64,000 nucleotides of DNA from Halorientalis sp. IM1011 (GCF_001989615.1 NZ_CP019067.1:2790001-2854000), one strand, 5' to 3'. Positions 34,215-43,846 are shown, numbered from the stretch's first letter. Translations and numbers: made by a program. The notes: generated by a model not told the origin, from the letters alone.

Positions 34215-34516
34215 GACTCGGCGTCGGTTCCGTCGTCGGTCTCGTCATCACCGGTCTCCAGTCCGTAGTGGCCGGGTTCGGCGTCGTCGGCCGGTTCGGC
34301 GAAGACGAAGGCGTCGCTGTTGTCGAGCATCCACGGGATGGTCCAGTCGAGCAGAATGGCCTCCGTCTCGGGGTCGAGTTCCTGCCCCGGGTCCAGCCCC
34401 TGAAAGAGGCGGGCGATCTCGTAGACGGTGTACATCTCGTCGGGATCGAGCACGTCCTCGGGGTCGCGGAACTCCAGAGACCGCAGATCGTCGAACTCTG
34501 ACTTGGGAACGGGCAT
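34211..34516 (-). CDS. Small conserved haloarchaeal protein (DUF5827-like)
   Basis: 101 aa from MPVPKSEF at 34516, preceded by a gggagg ribosome-binding site. The pattern DPDEMYTVYEIARLFQGLDP and ILLDWTIPWMLDN is typical of the haloarchaeal DUF5827 family (identified from memory). It is strongly acidic and soluble, without catalytic motifs. The open frame runs to 34543, but that start lacks support. It overlaps the downstream P-loop ATPase gene by 4 bases. Confidence 0.7.
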   Translation of the reverse strand: MPVPKSEFDDLRSLEFRDPEDVLDPDEMYTVYEIARLFQGLDPGQELDPETEAILLDWTIPWMLDNSDAFVFAEPADDAEPGHYGLETGDDETDDGTDAES

Positions 34517-34564
34517 GCCTCCCGGTTGGACCCTCGCCGTCAAAACCCTCCCGTCTCGGCCCGC

Positions 34565-34765
34565 TCAGATCGACAGTTCGCTGTAGATGCCCCAGGAGAG
34601 CCCCGCGATGCCGATCACGACGAGAGCGACGCCCACCAGCCACACTGGTGAGCCGAGCGCGAACAGTTCCGTCGCCCAGAGGCCCGCGACCAGCGCGAGT
34701 CCGCCGGCGACGACGGCCTGCACGAACCGCTCTACCGTCCCGAGACCGACCCACTGCGTGGCCAT
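34565..34765 (-). CDS. Small two-helix membrane protein
   Basis: 66 aa from MATQWVGLG at 34765 (the ORF extends to 34792). Two hydrophobic helices (about 15-35 and 40-60) flank a short ATELFALGSP loop. No family is recognised. It belongs to the many short membrane proteins of haloarchaea. Confidence 0.55.
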   Translation of the reverse strand: MATQWVGLGTVERFVQAVVAGGLALVAGLWATELFALGSPVWLVGVALVVIGIAGLSWGIYSELSI

Positions 34766-34879
34766 GGGCGATACTGGGCCTCCGACCGGCATGGGTCTGA
34801 CGGTGGCGAGGGACTCCTCGGAGCGACCGACGTTGCCGCGACCGGGAGGATTTCAACCCGTCGGCCCTATCGTTCACCC

Positions 34880-35263
34880 ATGCCGGACGCGACACTCGTC
34901 TACGACGACGACTGCGGGTTCTGTACGCGGTGTGCGGAGTACCTCGTGGACCGTGCGCCGGTCGAGATCGTCGGGTTCTCCGAACTGGACGCCGATCTAC
35001 GCGACCGTCTGCCCGAGGACTACGAGGAGTGTTCCCATCTGGTCACAGACGACGAGATCTACTCCTGTGGCGAGTCCATCGAGCGGGCGTTTCTCATGTC
35101 CGACGTCGGCGAGGACTACCGGTCCGTGGCCGAGTTCCTGCGAAGCTTCGAGGAGTACGAACGACTCCGGGAGGAGGGATACGAGTTCGTCGCCGACAAC
35201 CGGTCGTTCTGGAGCGACCTGACGACGCTGGTCTTCGGCGACGACCGGCAGCGGGACCGCTAG
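34880..35263 (+). CDS. DCC1-like thiol-disulfide oxidoreductase
   Basis: 127 aa. The family motif YDDDCGFCTRC (C12, C15, C18) is at the N-terminus, followed by the thioredoxin-like helix EYLVDRAPVEIVGFSEL and the C-terminal SCGESIERAF region. It probably exchanges or reduces disulfides in the cytoplasm. In many bacteria DCC1 domains are fused to or sit next to HTTM/LMF membrane proteins. Here an LMF-type gene is convergent, and the two share the stop palindrome CTAG (35260-35263). Confidence 0.88.
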   Translation: MPDATLVYDDDCGFCTRCAEYLVDRAPVEIVGFSELDADLRDRLPEDYEECSHLVTDDEIYSCGESIERAFLMSDVGEDYRSVAEFLRSFEEYERLREEGYEFVADNRSFWSDLTTLVFGDDRQRDR

Positions 35264-36735
35264 AACCGCGACCGCTGCCCGACCGATCCCGACCGTAGTT
35301 CCGACCGCGAAACGGGGTGGACGTAGAGTCCGACGAGTTCCCGTTCCCACCACTCGCCGGTCTCGGCGCGCTCCGCCGGCGAGGTGTACCGGTACCGGAA
35401 CCGTCGCACGCGGACCTGCTCGGGCGGGTCGTCGGGGAATGGGTTGTGAGCGAGCAGGGAGAGGGTGGCCTCGTCGTTCTCCAGCAGGTTTGCGAGGAAG
35501 GCGGTGAACCAGCGCTGGCGGCGGCCGGGCCGGGGTTGCATCGCCGCGAACCAGAGCTGCCAGTCCAGCCGGAGGTGGTAGGGGGCCCACTGGGACGGGC
35601 GCTCGTCGGTCCGGACTGGTTGTCCCTCGAACTCGTAGGCCTCCCAGTCGTCCTCATCGGGATCGTCGGCGCGCGTGCCCTCCACGACCAGCTGATAGCG
35701 GCGCTTCGTGATCGAGCCGAACGCGCCGTATGTGTTCAGCAGATGGAGGGGGTCGAAGGCGGTGTTCATCACCTGTGTGGTCGAGAGCATGTTGACGACG
35801 GGGCGGACGCTCAACGCGATCACGAGAGCGGCGACCAGCACCGACGCGACCTGCAACGGGAGCGGTGCCGGGGCGGAGGAGGTCGCGGGGAGGGGGAGAA
35901 GCGTCGTCAGCACGCCGTCGCTGAACGCCGCGATCCCCTGGATCGCCGTGAGGGCGTTCAGCCACGAGAAGTTGCCCGTCAGCACGAGCCACAGCTGGAA
36001 GCCGATGGTGGCGGCCCCGCCGATTGCGGCGTACGGTTGCGGCGCGAAGTAGAGGAACGGAATCGCCAGTTCGACGACGTGGTTGCCCAGGGTCTCGATC
36101 CGGTGGAACCGGTCGGGGAGGTGATGGGCGTACCAGGAGAGCGGGTTGGGCATGGGCTGGGTCTCGTAGTGATAATCCATGCAGGTCAACTCGCGCCAGC
36201 AGTCGTCCCCGCGCAGCTTGATCAGGCCCGCTCCGAACATGTTGCGAAAGAGGACCCACTTCACGAGCCAGATCACGATCACGGGTGGCCCTGTCGTGCC
36301 GGCACCGAGGAAGATGGCGAGAAAGCCGGTCTCCAGCAACATCGACTCCCAGCCGTAGCCGTAGAAGATCCGCCCGGCGTTGACGAAGGACTGGTAGAGC
36401 CCCCACATCGCGGCCCAGATCGCCACCGAGGCCACCATGGGCCACGGTTCGGGCAGCAAGTAGGGGACGCCCAGCAGGGCCAGCACTGCCAGCGCGACCC
36501 CGATCCAGGCGGCGACGCCGATCACCCGGTCGGAGGGGTAGAAATAGAACAGGCTCGGCCGGTCTTCGAACGCGACGGCCTCGACGTACTCGTCGATGGG
36601 GAGCAGGCCGTCCTCGCCGGCCAGCGCGCGGAACTGGTCGGCGGTGACGAGGAAGGCGACGAGGTAGATCAGCGCCAGCCCGCGCTGGAAGAGGAACCGG
36701 ACGTACCAGTAGCCGCCGGCGTCCAGCAGTTCCAT
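35260..36735 (-). CDS. Lipase maturation factor (LMF1)-family membrane protein
   Basis: 491 aa with about seven hydrophobic helices in the first 330 residues. Family pieces are RFLFQRGLALIYLVAFL, YGYGWESMLLETGFLAIFLG, FRNMFGAGLIKLRGDDCW, and CMDYHYETQPMPNPLSWYAH. The soluble C-terminal part is also LMF-like (WFTAFLANLLENDEATLSLL). In animals LMF1 helps lipases fold; prokaryotic members have no assigned role. The DCC1-like oxidoreductase gene is convergent, which echoes the HTTM-DCC partnership. Confidence 0.85.
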   Translation of the reverse strand: MELLDAGGYWYVRFLFQRGLALIYLVAFLVTADQFRALAGEDGLLPIDEYVEAVAFEDRPSLFYFYPSDRVIGVAAWIGVALAVLALLGVPYLLPEPWPMVASVAIWAAMWGLYQSFVNAGRIFYGYGWESMLLETGFLAIFLGAGTTGPPVIVIWLVKWVLFRNMFGAGLIKLRGDDCWRELTCMDYHYETQPMPNPLSWYAHHLPDRFHRIETLGNHVVELAIPFLYFAPQPYAAIGGAATIGFQLWLVLTGNFSWLNALTAIQGIAAFSDGVLTTLLPLPATSSAPAPLPLQVASVLVAALVIALSVRPVVNMLSTTQVMNTAFDPLHLLNTYGAFGSITKRRYQLVVEGTRADDPDEDDWEAYEFEGQPVRTDERPSQWAPYHLRLDWQLWFAAMQPRPGRRQRWFTAFLANLLENDEATLSLLAHNPFPDDPPEQVRVRRFRYRYTSPAERAETGEWWERELVGLYVHPVSRSELRSGSVGQRSRF

Positions 36736-36851
36736 GCGAGAGGGTCCGTTCTGCGAGGGGCAAATGCCTGACGCCGGTACCGGCCGGGCCCGGCCGTCGA
36801 CGGGAGTCGACAGCCGAAACTGGTATTGAGACGGCGCTGTATCGGGCCGAT

Positions 36852-38036
36852 ATGCCAGAATCCGATCGGTTCGGCGACGACCGTGTCAACGACATCTATC
36901 GGCGCGGGATGCTGGACGACGAAACCACGGATTTCCCCGTCTCCTACGCGGACCTCCGGGACGCCGCCCACGAAGCCATGAGCGACGAGGGCCGGGCCTA
37001 CGTCCACGGCGGCGCGGGGAGCGACGAGACCTTCGAGCGCAACAAGGACTTCTCGCCGTGGCGGATCGTCCCCAAGATGCTGCGTGGCGTCGAGTCCCGG
37101 GACCTCTCGACGGAGATCGCGGGCGTCGACTTCGACGTGCCCATCGCACTGACGCCCCTCGGTGTGCAGTCGCTGCTCCACGAGTCCGCCGAGATCGGCA
37201 CCGCACAGGGTGCCGCCGAGATGGACGTCCCCCTCGTGTTGAGTTCCCTCTCGACGGAACCGATGGAGGACGTGGCCGAGGCACTGGGCGATACCCCGAA
37301 GATGTTCCAGTTCTACTGGTCCTCGGACGACGCCATCGCCAAGAGCTTCCTCGACCGTGCGGAGCAGGCCGGGTACGACGCCATCGTCGTCACCGTCGAC
37401 GCGCCCATCCTCGGCTGGCGCGAACGGCTCATCGAACGCGGCTACTACCCCTTCCTCGAAGGCGAGGGCGTGGGCAACTACTTCTCCGATCCGGAGTTCC
37501 GCTCCCAGCTCGACCAGCCGCCGGAGGACGACCCCGCCGCGGCGGTCGAACACTTCCTCGACGTCTTCGGCGACTCCAGCCTCACGTGGGAGGACCTCCA
37601 GTTCGTCCACGACAACACCGACCTGCCCGTCCTCATCAAGGGCATCCTCGACCCCGAGGACGCGCGGCTGGCCATCGAACACGGCGCGGACGGAATCGGC
37701 GTCTCGACCCACGGCGGCCGGCAGGTCGACGGCTCCATCTCGGCAATCGAGGCGCTGCCTTCGGTCGCCGAGGAGGTCGACGGCGAGGTGCCGATCACCT
37801 TCGACAGCGGCGTCCGGCGAGCTTCGGACGCGTTCAAGGCCATCGGCCTCGGCGCCGACGCCGTGTTGCTGGGCCGGCCCTACGCCTACGCGCTGGCCGC
37901 CGGCGGAGCCGAGGGCGTCGAGACCTACCTGCGGAACTTCGTCGCGGAGTTCGACCTGACGATGGGGCTGTCGGGCTGTCGGAGCGTCGACGAGATCACC
38001 CGGGACCACCTGCGGCACGAGTCCGAGTTGTACTGA
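36852..38036 (+). CDS. FMN-dependent 2-hydroxy-acid oxidase/dehydrogenase
   Basis: 394 aa TIM-barrel flavoenzyme related to lactate 2-monooxygenase and glycolate oxidase. FMN and substrate motifs visible: PIALTPLGVQSLLHESAEIG, IVVTVDAPILGWRERL, VLIKGILDPEDARLAIEHG, and GVSTHGGRQVDGS with the catalytic His (about 287). The usual SNHGGR is STHGGR here. FDSGVRRASDAFKAIGLGAD and VLLGRPYAYALAAGG bind the phosphate. It oxidises an L-2-hydroxy acid, perhaps lactate. It stands alone. Confidence 0.9.
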   Translation: MPESDRFGDDRVNDIYRRGMLDDETTDFPVSYADLRDAAHEAMSDEGRAYVHGGAGSDETFERNKDFSPWRIVPKMLRGVESRDLSTEIAGVDFDVPIALTPLGVQSLLHESAEIGTAQGAAEMDVPLVLSSLSTEPMEDVAEALGDTPKMFQFYWSSDDAIAKSFLDRAEQAGYDAIVVTVDAPILGWRERLIERGYYPFLEGEGVGNYFSDPEFRSQLDQPPEDDPAAAVEHFLDVFGDSSLTWEDLQFVHDNTDLPVLIKGILDPEDARLAIEHGADGIGVSTHGGRQVDGSISAIEALPSVAEEVDGEVPITFDSGVRRASDAFKAIGLGADAVLLGRPYAYALAAGGAEGVETYLRNFVAEFDLTMGLSGCRSVDEITRDHLRHESELY

Positions 38037-38135
38037 CGGGGTCTCCCAGCAAATTATCCGCGCGGCCGTGTTCAAACCTCTCGCGCCGCGAGAACGGCCG
38101 ATGCACATTTATGTCGTAACTCACTCTTTAGGTAC

Positions 38136-39830
38136 GTGTCTCCGGAGGTGACCTTCTCGACGCTCTCGTTCGTCCGCCTCGCGGTCATCGTCGTCACCGT
38201 GTCGCTCGGGTACGTCACCGTCCGGTACCGATCCGAGCCCGGCGCGACCCCGCTTCTCGCCATGCTCGCGGCCATCTTCGTCTGGCAGGTCGGCGATATC
38301 ATGGCCGCTCGCAGTCCGGGTCTGGCGCAGTCGCTGTTCTGGGGGAACGTGGTGTACACCACGGTCCCCGTTCTCGTGACCGCCTTCTTCGTGTTCGTCC
38401 TCGTCTACACGGGCCAGGACGAGTACGTCACCCCGAAAGCGATGGGGCTGCTGGCCGTCGAGCCGGTGGTGTTCGTCACCGCCGTCTGGACGAACGGCTA
38501 CCACGGGCTCTTTCTCTCGAATCCAGTGGTGACCGAGGCGACCTACTGGGGTATCGACTTCTCGCACGGGCCGATGTTCTACGTCCACGTCGTCTACGCC
38601 TACGGACTGGTGCTGGTGGCGCTCGCCCTGCTCGTCCGCCTGCTTCGGGAGCACCAGACGCTGCACCCGCGGCAGGTGTACGCCGTCATCGTCGGCGGAC
38701 TGGCACCGTTCGTCGCCGACCTCCTCTACCAGCTCCGCATCTTTCCCGTCGACCTCTCGCCGATCGCGTTCACGTTCACCGCCCTCGCGCTCACCGCCGC
38801 CCTCTTCCAGTACAAACTGCTCAGCGCCTCGCCGGCGACCCAGCGGAGCATCGCCGAGAACATCCGCGACGGACTGTTCGTCCTCGACGGCGACGACGAG
38901 TTCGTCGAGATAAACAGCGTCGCCCGCCGGCAACTCGGACTCGGCGACGACCCCGTCGTCGGCAGGTCCGTCGCGTCGGTCCTCGATCACGTCCCAGACT
39001 TCTACGACGCCTTCGAAGCCGCCGCCGACGGCTCTCAGGAGGTGCAGGTCGACATCGGAGAGAAGACGCGATTCTATCGGGTGCAGGTCACCGTCCTCCG
39101 GGACCACCGGAACGAGGCAATCGGCCGGCAGTGTCTCGTCAGTGATCTCACCGACCTCAAATACCACGAGACGGAACTGAAACGCCAGAACGAGCAACTC
39201 GACCAGTTCGCCTCCGTCGTCTCCCACGACCTCCGGAATCCCCTCAACGTGGCCAGCGGTCGCGTCGAACTCGCGCGCAATACCGGCGACCTCGAACACC
39301 TCGACCACGTCACGGACGCGCTCGACCGGATGGAGCGCATCGTCAACGACGTGCTCGCGCTCGCCCGGGACGGCAAGACCATCGACGACCCCGAATCCGT
39401 CTCCCTCGAATCCGTCGCACAGGCGGCGTGGACCCAGGTCGAAACCGGTGATTCCGAACTGGTGGTCGAGAGCGACCGCACGCTCCGTTCCGACCGCGAC
39501 CGCTTGCAGCGACTCCTGGAGAACCTCTTCCGGAACGCTGTCGAGCACAACGAGACGGCCGTCACCGTCACCGTCAGCGCGGACGGCGACGGGTTCTACG
39601 TCGTCGACGACGGGAAGGGAATCCCAGCGGACAAACGCGAGGAGGTGTTCGAGCACGGCTACAGCGAACGCGAGGGCGGGACCGGGTTCGGGCTGGCCAT
39701 CGTCCGGAGCATCGCGGAGGCCCACGGCTGGACGGTCACGGCGGCCGAGAGCGACACCGGCGCGCGCTTCGAGTTCACGACCGCTCGGGCTGGCGTCGAG
39801 CAGGCGGCGGCGACCCCATCGGCCGACTGA
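38136..39830 (+). CDS. Histidine kinase with 7TM and PAS domains
   Basis: 564 aa from a GTG at 38136. Seven N-terminal helices form the archaeal/bacterial 7TM histidine-kinase sensory module (about 5-230, with PLLAMLAAIFVWQVGDIM). A PAS domain follows (about 240-350). HisKA contains VVSHDLRNPLN (phospho-acceptor near H363), and HATPase_c has LENLFRNAVEHN, DDGKGIP and GTGFGLAIV. A TATA-like catttatg lies 27 bases upstream, so the GTG is probably leaderless. A related kinase lies at 40650; sod is between them. Confidence 0.9.
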   Translation: MSPEVTFSTLSFVRLAVIVVTVSLGYVTVRYRSEPGATPLLAMLAAIFVWQVGDIMAARSPGLAQSLFWGNVVYTTVPVLVTAFFVFVLVYTGQDEYVTPKAMGLLAVEPVVFVTAVWTNGYHGLFLSNPVVTEATYWGIDFSHGPMFYVHVVYAYGLVLVALALLVRLLREHQTLHPRQVYAVIVGGLAPFVADLLYQLRIFPVDLSPIAFTFTALALTAALFQYKLLSASPATQRSIAENIRDGLFVLDGDDEFVEINSVARRQLGLGDDPVVGRSVASVLDHVPDFYDAFEAAADGSQEVQVDIGEKTRFYRVQVTVLRDHRNEAIGRQCLVSDLTDLKYHETELKRQNEQLDQFASVVSHDLRNPLNVASGRVELARNTGDLEHLDHVTDALDRMERIVNDVLALARDGKTIDDPESVSLESVAQAAWTQVETGDSELVVESDRTLRSDRDRLQRLLENLFRNAVEHNETAVTVTVSADGDGFYVVDDGKGIPADKREEVFEHGYSEREGGTGFGLAIVRSIAEAHGWTVTAAESDTGARFEFTTARAGVEQAAATPSAD

Positions 39831-39911
39831 GGAGGTCGACCGACCGAGCGCTGGCGAACCTGCGGCTGACGGGTCGGGCGTCGAAAGAAATGTCGGGCTT
39901 GGACTACGGCG

Positions 39912-40517
39912 CTACTGCGAGAGGGCCTTCTCGTACTGCTCGGCGACGTTGTCCCAGTCGACGACGTCGAAGAAGCCGTCGATGAAGCTGCCGCGGTCCG
40001 GACCGTAGTCGTAGTAGTAGGAGTGCTCCCAGACGTCCAGGGCCAGGATCGGGTGCGAGCCCCACAGCGCGCCCTGGTCGTGCTTGTCGACGACGAGGTT
40101 GCGCAGCTGGTCGGCGACCGGGTCGTAGACCAGGAGCGCCCAGCCACCGGCGGCGGACGCTGCGGCCTCGAACTCGCCCTTCCAGCCCTCGTAGGAGCCG
40201 AAGTCCTCCTCGATGCGGTCGGCGAGTTCACCGGACGGCTCGCCGCCGCCGTTGGGGTCCATGTTCTCCCAGAACAGCGTGTGGAGATAGTGACCGGACC
40301 CGTTGTGGGTCACGTTGCGGATGGCGCTGCCGGAGCTCCCGAAGTCACCGTTCTCACGGTTCTCGGCGAGGGTCTCCTCGGCGCTTTCGAGGCCGTTCAC
40401 GTAGCCCTGGTGGTGGGTGTCGTGATGCCATTCGAGCACCTGTTCGCTGATCGACGGCTCGAGCGCGTCGTAGTCGTACGGAAGCGGTGGCAGTTCGGGG
40501 TTAGATCTCTCGGGCAT
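39912..40517 (-). CDS. sod: Superoxide dismutase (Mn/Fe)
   Basis: 201 aa. Converts superoxide to peroxide and oxygen. The ligand regions are VLEWHHDTHHQGYV (first His), HYLHTLFWENM, and ALDVWEHSYYYDYG (Asp and His). HDQGALWGSHPILA and the Gly-rich GGWALLVYDP are also typical. Haloarchaeal enzymes of this type use Mn. The promoter side shows a TATA-like ttctaaacc near 40564-40572 on this strand, and a ggagga ribosome-binding site before the ATG. It is flanked by two 7TM histidine kinases. Confidence 0.95.
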   Translation of the reverse strand: MPERSNPELPPLPYDYDALEPSISEQVLEWHHDTHHQGYVNGLESAEETLAENRENGDFGSSGSAIRNVTHNGSGHYLHTLFWENMDPNGGGEPSGELADRIEEDFGSYEGWKGEFEAAASAAGGWALLVYDPVADQLRNLVVDKHDQGALWGSHPILALDVWEHSYYYDYGPDRGSFIDGFFDVVDWDNVAEQYEKALSQ

Positions 40518-40649
40518 ATGTAGTTCTCCTCCAGTCCAACTGTCGGCTGGACACCTGTTAAAGGTTTAGAAGGCGGTCGTTATCGTGCAATAACCGGCCG
40601 TCGCGTAACCGATTGTGGCTAGACCCAGCCTCCGGACACACGGCTCAGA

Positions 40650-42356
40650 TCACTCGCTCGGCGACGGCTCTCGGCCCTCCATCACCGGGACTTCGAGGCG
40701 GATGGTCGTCCCCGACTCGCCGGATTCCGCGATCGTGATCGACCCGCCCAGTTGGTCGACGCCCCAGGCGACGAGCCACAGGCCCAGTCCGCTGGAGTGT
40801 TGCAGCGGCGTCTCCTCCCTGGTCCGGAGGACCGACCGCTCCTCGGCCGGAATACCGGGACCGTTGTCCACGACCTCGACGATCGCCTCGTCGCCCTCGA
40901 CCCGGGCGTCGACCCGGACCCAGGGATCGGGGCCGTCGTTGTGTTCGGCGGCGTTTTCGAGCAGGTTCCGGAGGACGGCTCCCAGCGGGCGGTTGCAGGC
41001 GGCCGACGACTCGGGGAGTGACGCCTCGACGGTCACCTCGGGGTAGGCCTCCCGTGCGCGTTCGACTTCGAGGTCCACGACTCGTGAGAGGGCGATGGTG
41101 TCGTCTGTTTCCTCGTCGTCGAGGATGCGGTCGATCTCGCGGGCCTTGTCGCCCAGGGCGACCATGCGCATGGCCTTCTCTTGGATGCGGTCGACGGCCT
41201 CGCCGTCGTCGAGGCGGTCGGCGTAGCCGTAGATGACGTTCATCTCGTTGCGGAGGTTGTGCCGGAGGACCCGGTTGAGCACGTCCAGTTGCTGGACGCG
41301 GTTGCGCCGGTCGGTCACGTCGTGGATCGAGACGATGTGGCCCGCCGTCCCGTCGACCGTCGTCCCGAGGCCCGTCTCGCTGAGTTCGTAGTACCGCACG
41401 CCGTCGTCGCGTTCGACCTCGATGGTCCGTGTCTCCCCGTCGCTCAGGTCTGTGTACGCGGGGAGCAGGTCCGCGGCCGGGTGTTCGATGGCGGACTTCC
41501 GGGTGCAGTCGAGGATCTCGCAGGCGCGCGGATTGCAGTCGATCACGGTGTCGTCGTCGTCGACGACGATCACCCCGTCGTCCATGCCCTCGACGACGGA
41601 GTCGCGGGCGACGCGACTGGAGACGGGGACGGCGTCGAGAAACCGGAACTGCGACAGCGCGGCCAGCCCCGCCGCGCCGGAGATGACGAACGTGAACGGC
41701 GTCGGGTCGAAACTCGTCAGCGACAGGTCCGTCCCCGTCAGGAAGACGATCGGGAGGTAGTCCGTGACGTAGACCAGGTTCCCGAACCACGGCGCGAGGA
41801 CGGTCACGAGCAGGGCTGCCGCCTGCCCGCGGTAGAGCGACCGGCTACTCACCGCGAGCTGGACGACGTGGAAGGAGCCGGTCGCCAGCAGTGCGTACGC
41901 GTAGGCGATGTACACCCAGAACCAGGGGCCCCGCGACACGTCGACCAGTGCGATGTCGCCGTACCGCGTGACTGTCCGCTCGGCGTACAGCAGGTGGTGT
42001 ACGTCGTTGGTCGCCAGCAGGGCCACCGACACAACCGGGACCGCGCCGAGCAGTGCCAGCGTTCGGCGGGAGACGTACTCCTCGCGGCTGGTGTACTCCA
42101 GCGCGAACACCAGCCACGCCAGGGGCAGGACGGCGAGTGCGAGCCACTCCAGATCGTGCAGGAGCAGCCGACGGCCGGTGTCGAGGGTGAACAGGCCGAT
42201 CGCGGAGGTGACGACCCACCACGTCCCGGCACCCATCAGAACCGCGAACGGTGTCGCGCCGGGTTCCGGGCGCTGTCGCCACGCCACGAGGGTCAACGCG
42301 GCGGCGGCCGTGATCGTCCCCCAGATGAGTACGAACGATACGTGAGAGACTGCCAT
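40650..42356 (-). CDS. Histidine kinase with 7TM and PAS domains
   Basis: 568 aa, same plan as the kinase at 38136: a 7TM module (about 5-235), a PAS segment (VIVVDDDDTVIDCNPRACEIL), HisKA with NRVLRHNLRNEMNVIYG (His in RHNLRN) and HATPase_c with NLLENAAEHN, DNGPGIPAEE and SSGLGLWLVAWG. The RHNLRN form of the H-box is common in haloarchaeal kinases. It has no adjacent regulator. The promoter is near 42357-42427. Confidence 0.9.
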   Translation of the reverse strand: MAVSHVSFVLIWGTITAAAALTLVAWRQRPEPGATPFAVLMGAGTWWVVTSAIGLFTLDTGRRLLLHDLEWLALAVLPLAWLVFALEYTSREEYVSRRTLALLGAVPVVSVALLATNDVHHLLYAERTVTRYGDIALVDVSRGPWFWVYIAYAYALLATGSFHVVQLAVSSRSLYRGQAAALLVTVLAPWFGNLVYVTDYLPIVFLTGTDLSLTSFDPTPFTFVISGAAGLAALSQFRFLDAVPVSSRVARDSVVEGMDDGVIVVDDDDTVIDCNPRACEILDCTRKSAIEHPAADLLPAYTDLSDGETRTIEVERDDGVRYYELSETGLGTTVDGTAGHIVSIHDVTDRRNRVQQLDVLNRVLRHNLRNEMNVIYGYADRLDDGEAVDRIQEKAMRMVALGDKAREIDRILDDEETDDTIALSRVVDLEVERAREAYPEVTVEASLPESSAACNRPLGAVLRNLLENAAEHNDGPDPWVRVDARVEGDEAIVEVVDNGPGIPAEERSVLRTREETPLQHSSGLGLWLVAWGVDQLGGSITIAESGESGTTIRLEVPVMEGREPSPSE

Positions 42357-42427
42357 CGTCCGGGTTCCCGCGTACCTCCTCGGCCTGCCGCCATAAAGAC
42401 AACCGGTGGCGAGTCACGGACGGCGGG

Positions 42428-43846
42428 CTACTCGCCCCGCGCGTGTTCGAACATCTCGATGGCCCGCTCCCGGCGCTCGCCGTGATCCACGATGGGGGCG
42501 GGATAGTCCGGTGCGACCTGCCGGCGCTGGCTCGTCGAGAGGGTCGGCCAGTCGTGGATCAGGTCCGGGTCGACCCCCCGGAGTTCCGGGACGTAGGTCC
42601 CGATGTACTCGGCGTCGGGGTCGTAGCGTTCCCCCTGTGTCGTCGGGTTGAAGATCCGGAAGTACGGCTGGGCGTCGGTCCCCGTCGAGGCCGCCCACTG
42701 CCAGCCGCCGTTGTCGTTGCCCGTGTCGTGGTCGACCAGTTTCTCCCGGAACCAGTCGTATCCCCGCCGCCAGTCGACGAGCAGGTCCTTCGTCAGGAAC
42801 GAAGCCACGAGCATGCGCACGCGGTTGTGCATGTACGCTTCTTCGCGCAACTGGCGCATCCCCGCGTCGACGATGGGGTACCCCGTCTCGCCGTCCTTCC
42901 ACGCCTGCAACGCGTCGGGATCGTCCCGCCAGTCGATCGCTCGCTCGTAGTCCTTGTAGTTCTCCGTGACAACCTCTGGATTGTAGAAGAGGACCTGCGT
43001 GTAGAACTCCCGCCAGGCCAACTGGTCCTGGAACTCCCGGACCGACTCGGCTTCGTCGCTTCCCTCAGCTACCGCGAACTTCGCCGCTTCCGTCTCCTCG
43101 TACACCTCACGGATGCCGATGGTGCCCCACTTGAGGTGGGCCGAGAGCCGGGACGTGCAGTCGTCGGCGGGGTAGTCGCGGCGGTCGGCGTAGCGGTAGA
43201 TGTCCTCGTCACAGAAGTCGGTGAGTCGCTCGCGTGCGGCCGCGGGACTGGCCGGGGGCACGTCGGCCTCGGGCTCGTCGAACCCCAGATCCGTGAGGGA
43301 GGGGAGCGGTTCGTCGTCGCACACGTCGGCGAGCGCGTCGGCGGGTGCGTCGAAGGGCTCCGGCTTCGGGCGGTCGTGCCACTTCTTCGAGAAGTAGGTG
43401 AACACCTGGTAGGGTTCGCCCTCGTTGGTGGTGATCGCGCCGGGTTCGTGGAAGACGGCGTCGTGGACGCTCTCGCGGGTCACGCCCTCCTCGGCCAGCG
43501 CCTGCCGGACCGCGGCGTCGCGTTCGGTCGCCAGCCCGGAGTAGTCCGCACACCAGGTGACGCCGTCGGCGTCGAACTCGTCGGCGAAGGCGGGGATAAT
43601 CTCGCGGGGGTCGCCGTGTCGGACGAGCAGGTCGCTCCCGCGCTCGCGGTACCACTCCCTGAGCGAGGCGAGCGCGTCGAGCATGAACGCCACCCGAGGT
43701 GGCCCGGCGTGGGCCAGCACGTCGCGGTCGAAGACGAACACGGGGACGACGCCGGGCGTCTCGTCGTCGGCTGTGGCCGTCGCGGCCGCTCGCAGGCCGG
43801 CGTTGTCCGCACCGCGCAGGTCCCGACGGTGCCAGTGGATGCGCAT
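42428..43846 (-). CDS. phr: Deoxyribodipyrimidine photolyase (class I)
   Basis: 472 aa. Repairs UV-made pyrimidine dimers using blue light and FADH-. The N-terminal antenna domain starts IHWHRRDLRGADNAGL. The C-terminal FAD domain has WGTIGIREVY, DQLAWREFYTQVLF, RQLREEAYMHNRVRMLVASF, LVDWRRGYDWFREKLVDHD and NDNGGWQWAASTGTDA, with YFRIFNP as the final FAD-contacting piece. Length and motifs are complete. It stands alone. Confidence 0.95.
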   Translation of the reverse strand: MRIHWHRRDLRGADNAGLRAAATATADDETPGVVPVFVFDRDVLAHAGPPRVAFMLDALASLREWYRERGSDLLVRHGDPREIIPAFADEFDADGVTWCADYSGLATERDAAVRQALAEEGVTRESVHDAVFHEPGAITTNEGEPYQVFTYFSKKWHDRPKPEPFDAPADALADVCDDEPLPSLTDLGFDEPEADVPPASPAAARERLTDFCDEDIYRYADRRDYPADDCTSRLSAHLKWGTIGIREVYEETEAAKFAVAEGSDEAESVREFQDQLAWREFYTQVLFYNPEVVTENYKDYERAIDWRDDPDALQAWKDGETGYPIVDAGMRQLREEAYMHNRVRMLVASFLTKDLLVDWRRGYDWFREKLVDHDTGNDNGGWQWAASTGTDAQPYFRIFNPTTQGERYDPDAEYIGTYVPELRGVDPDLIHDWPTLSTSQRRQVAPDYPAPIVDHGERRERAIEMFEHARGE

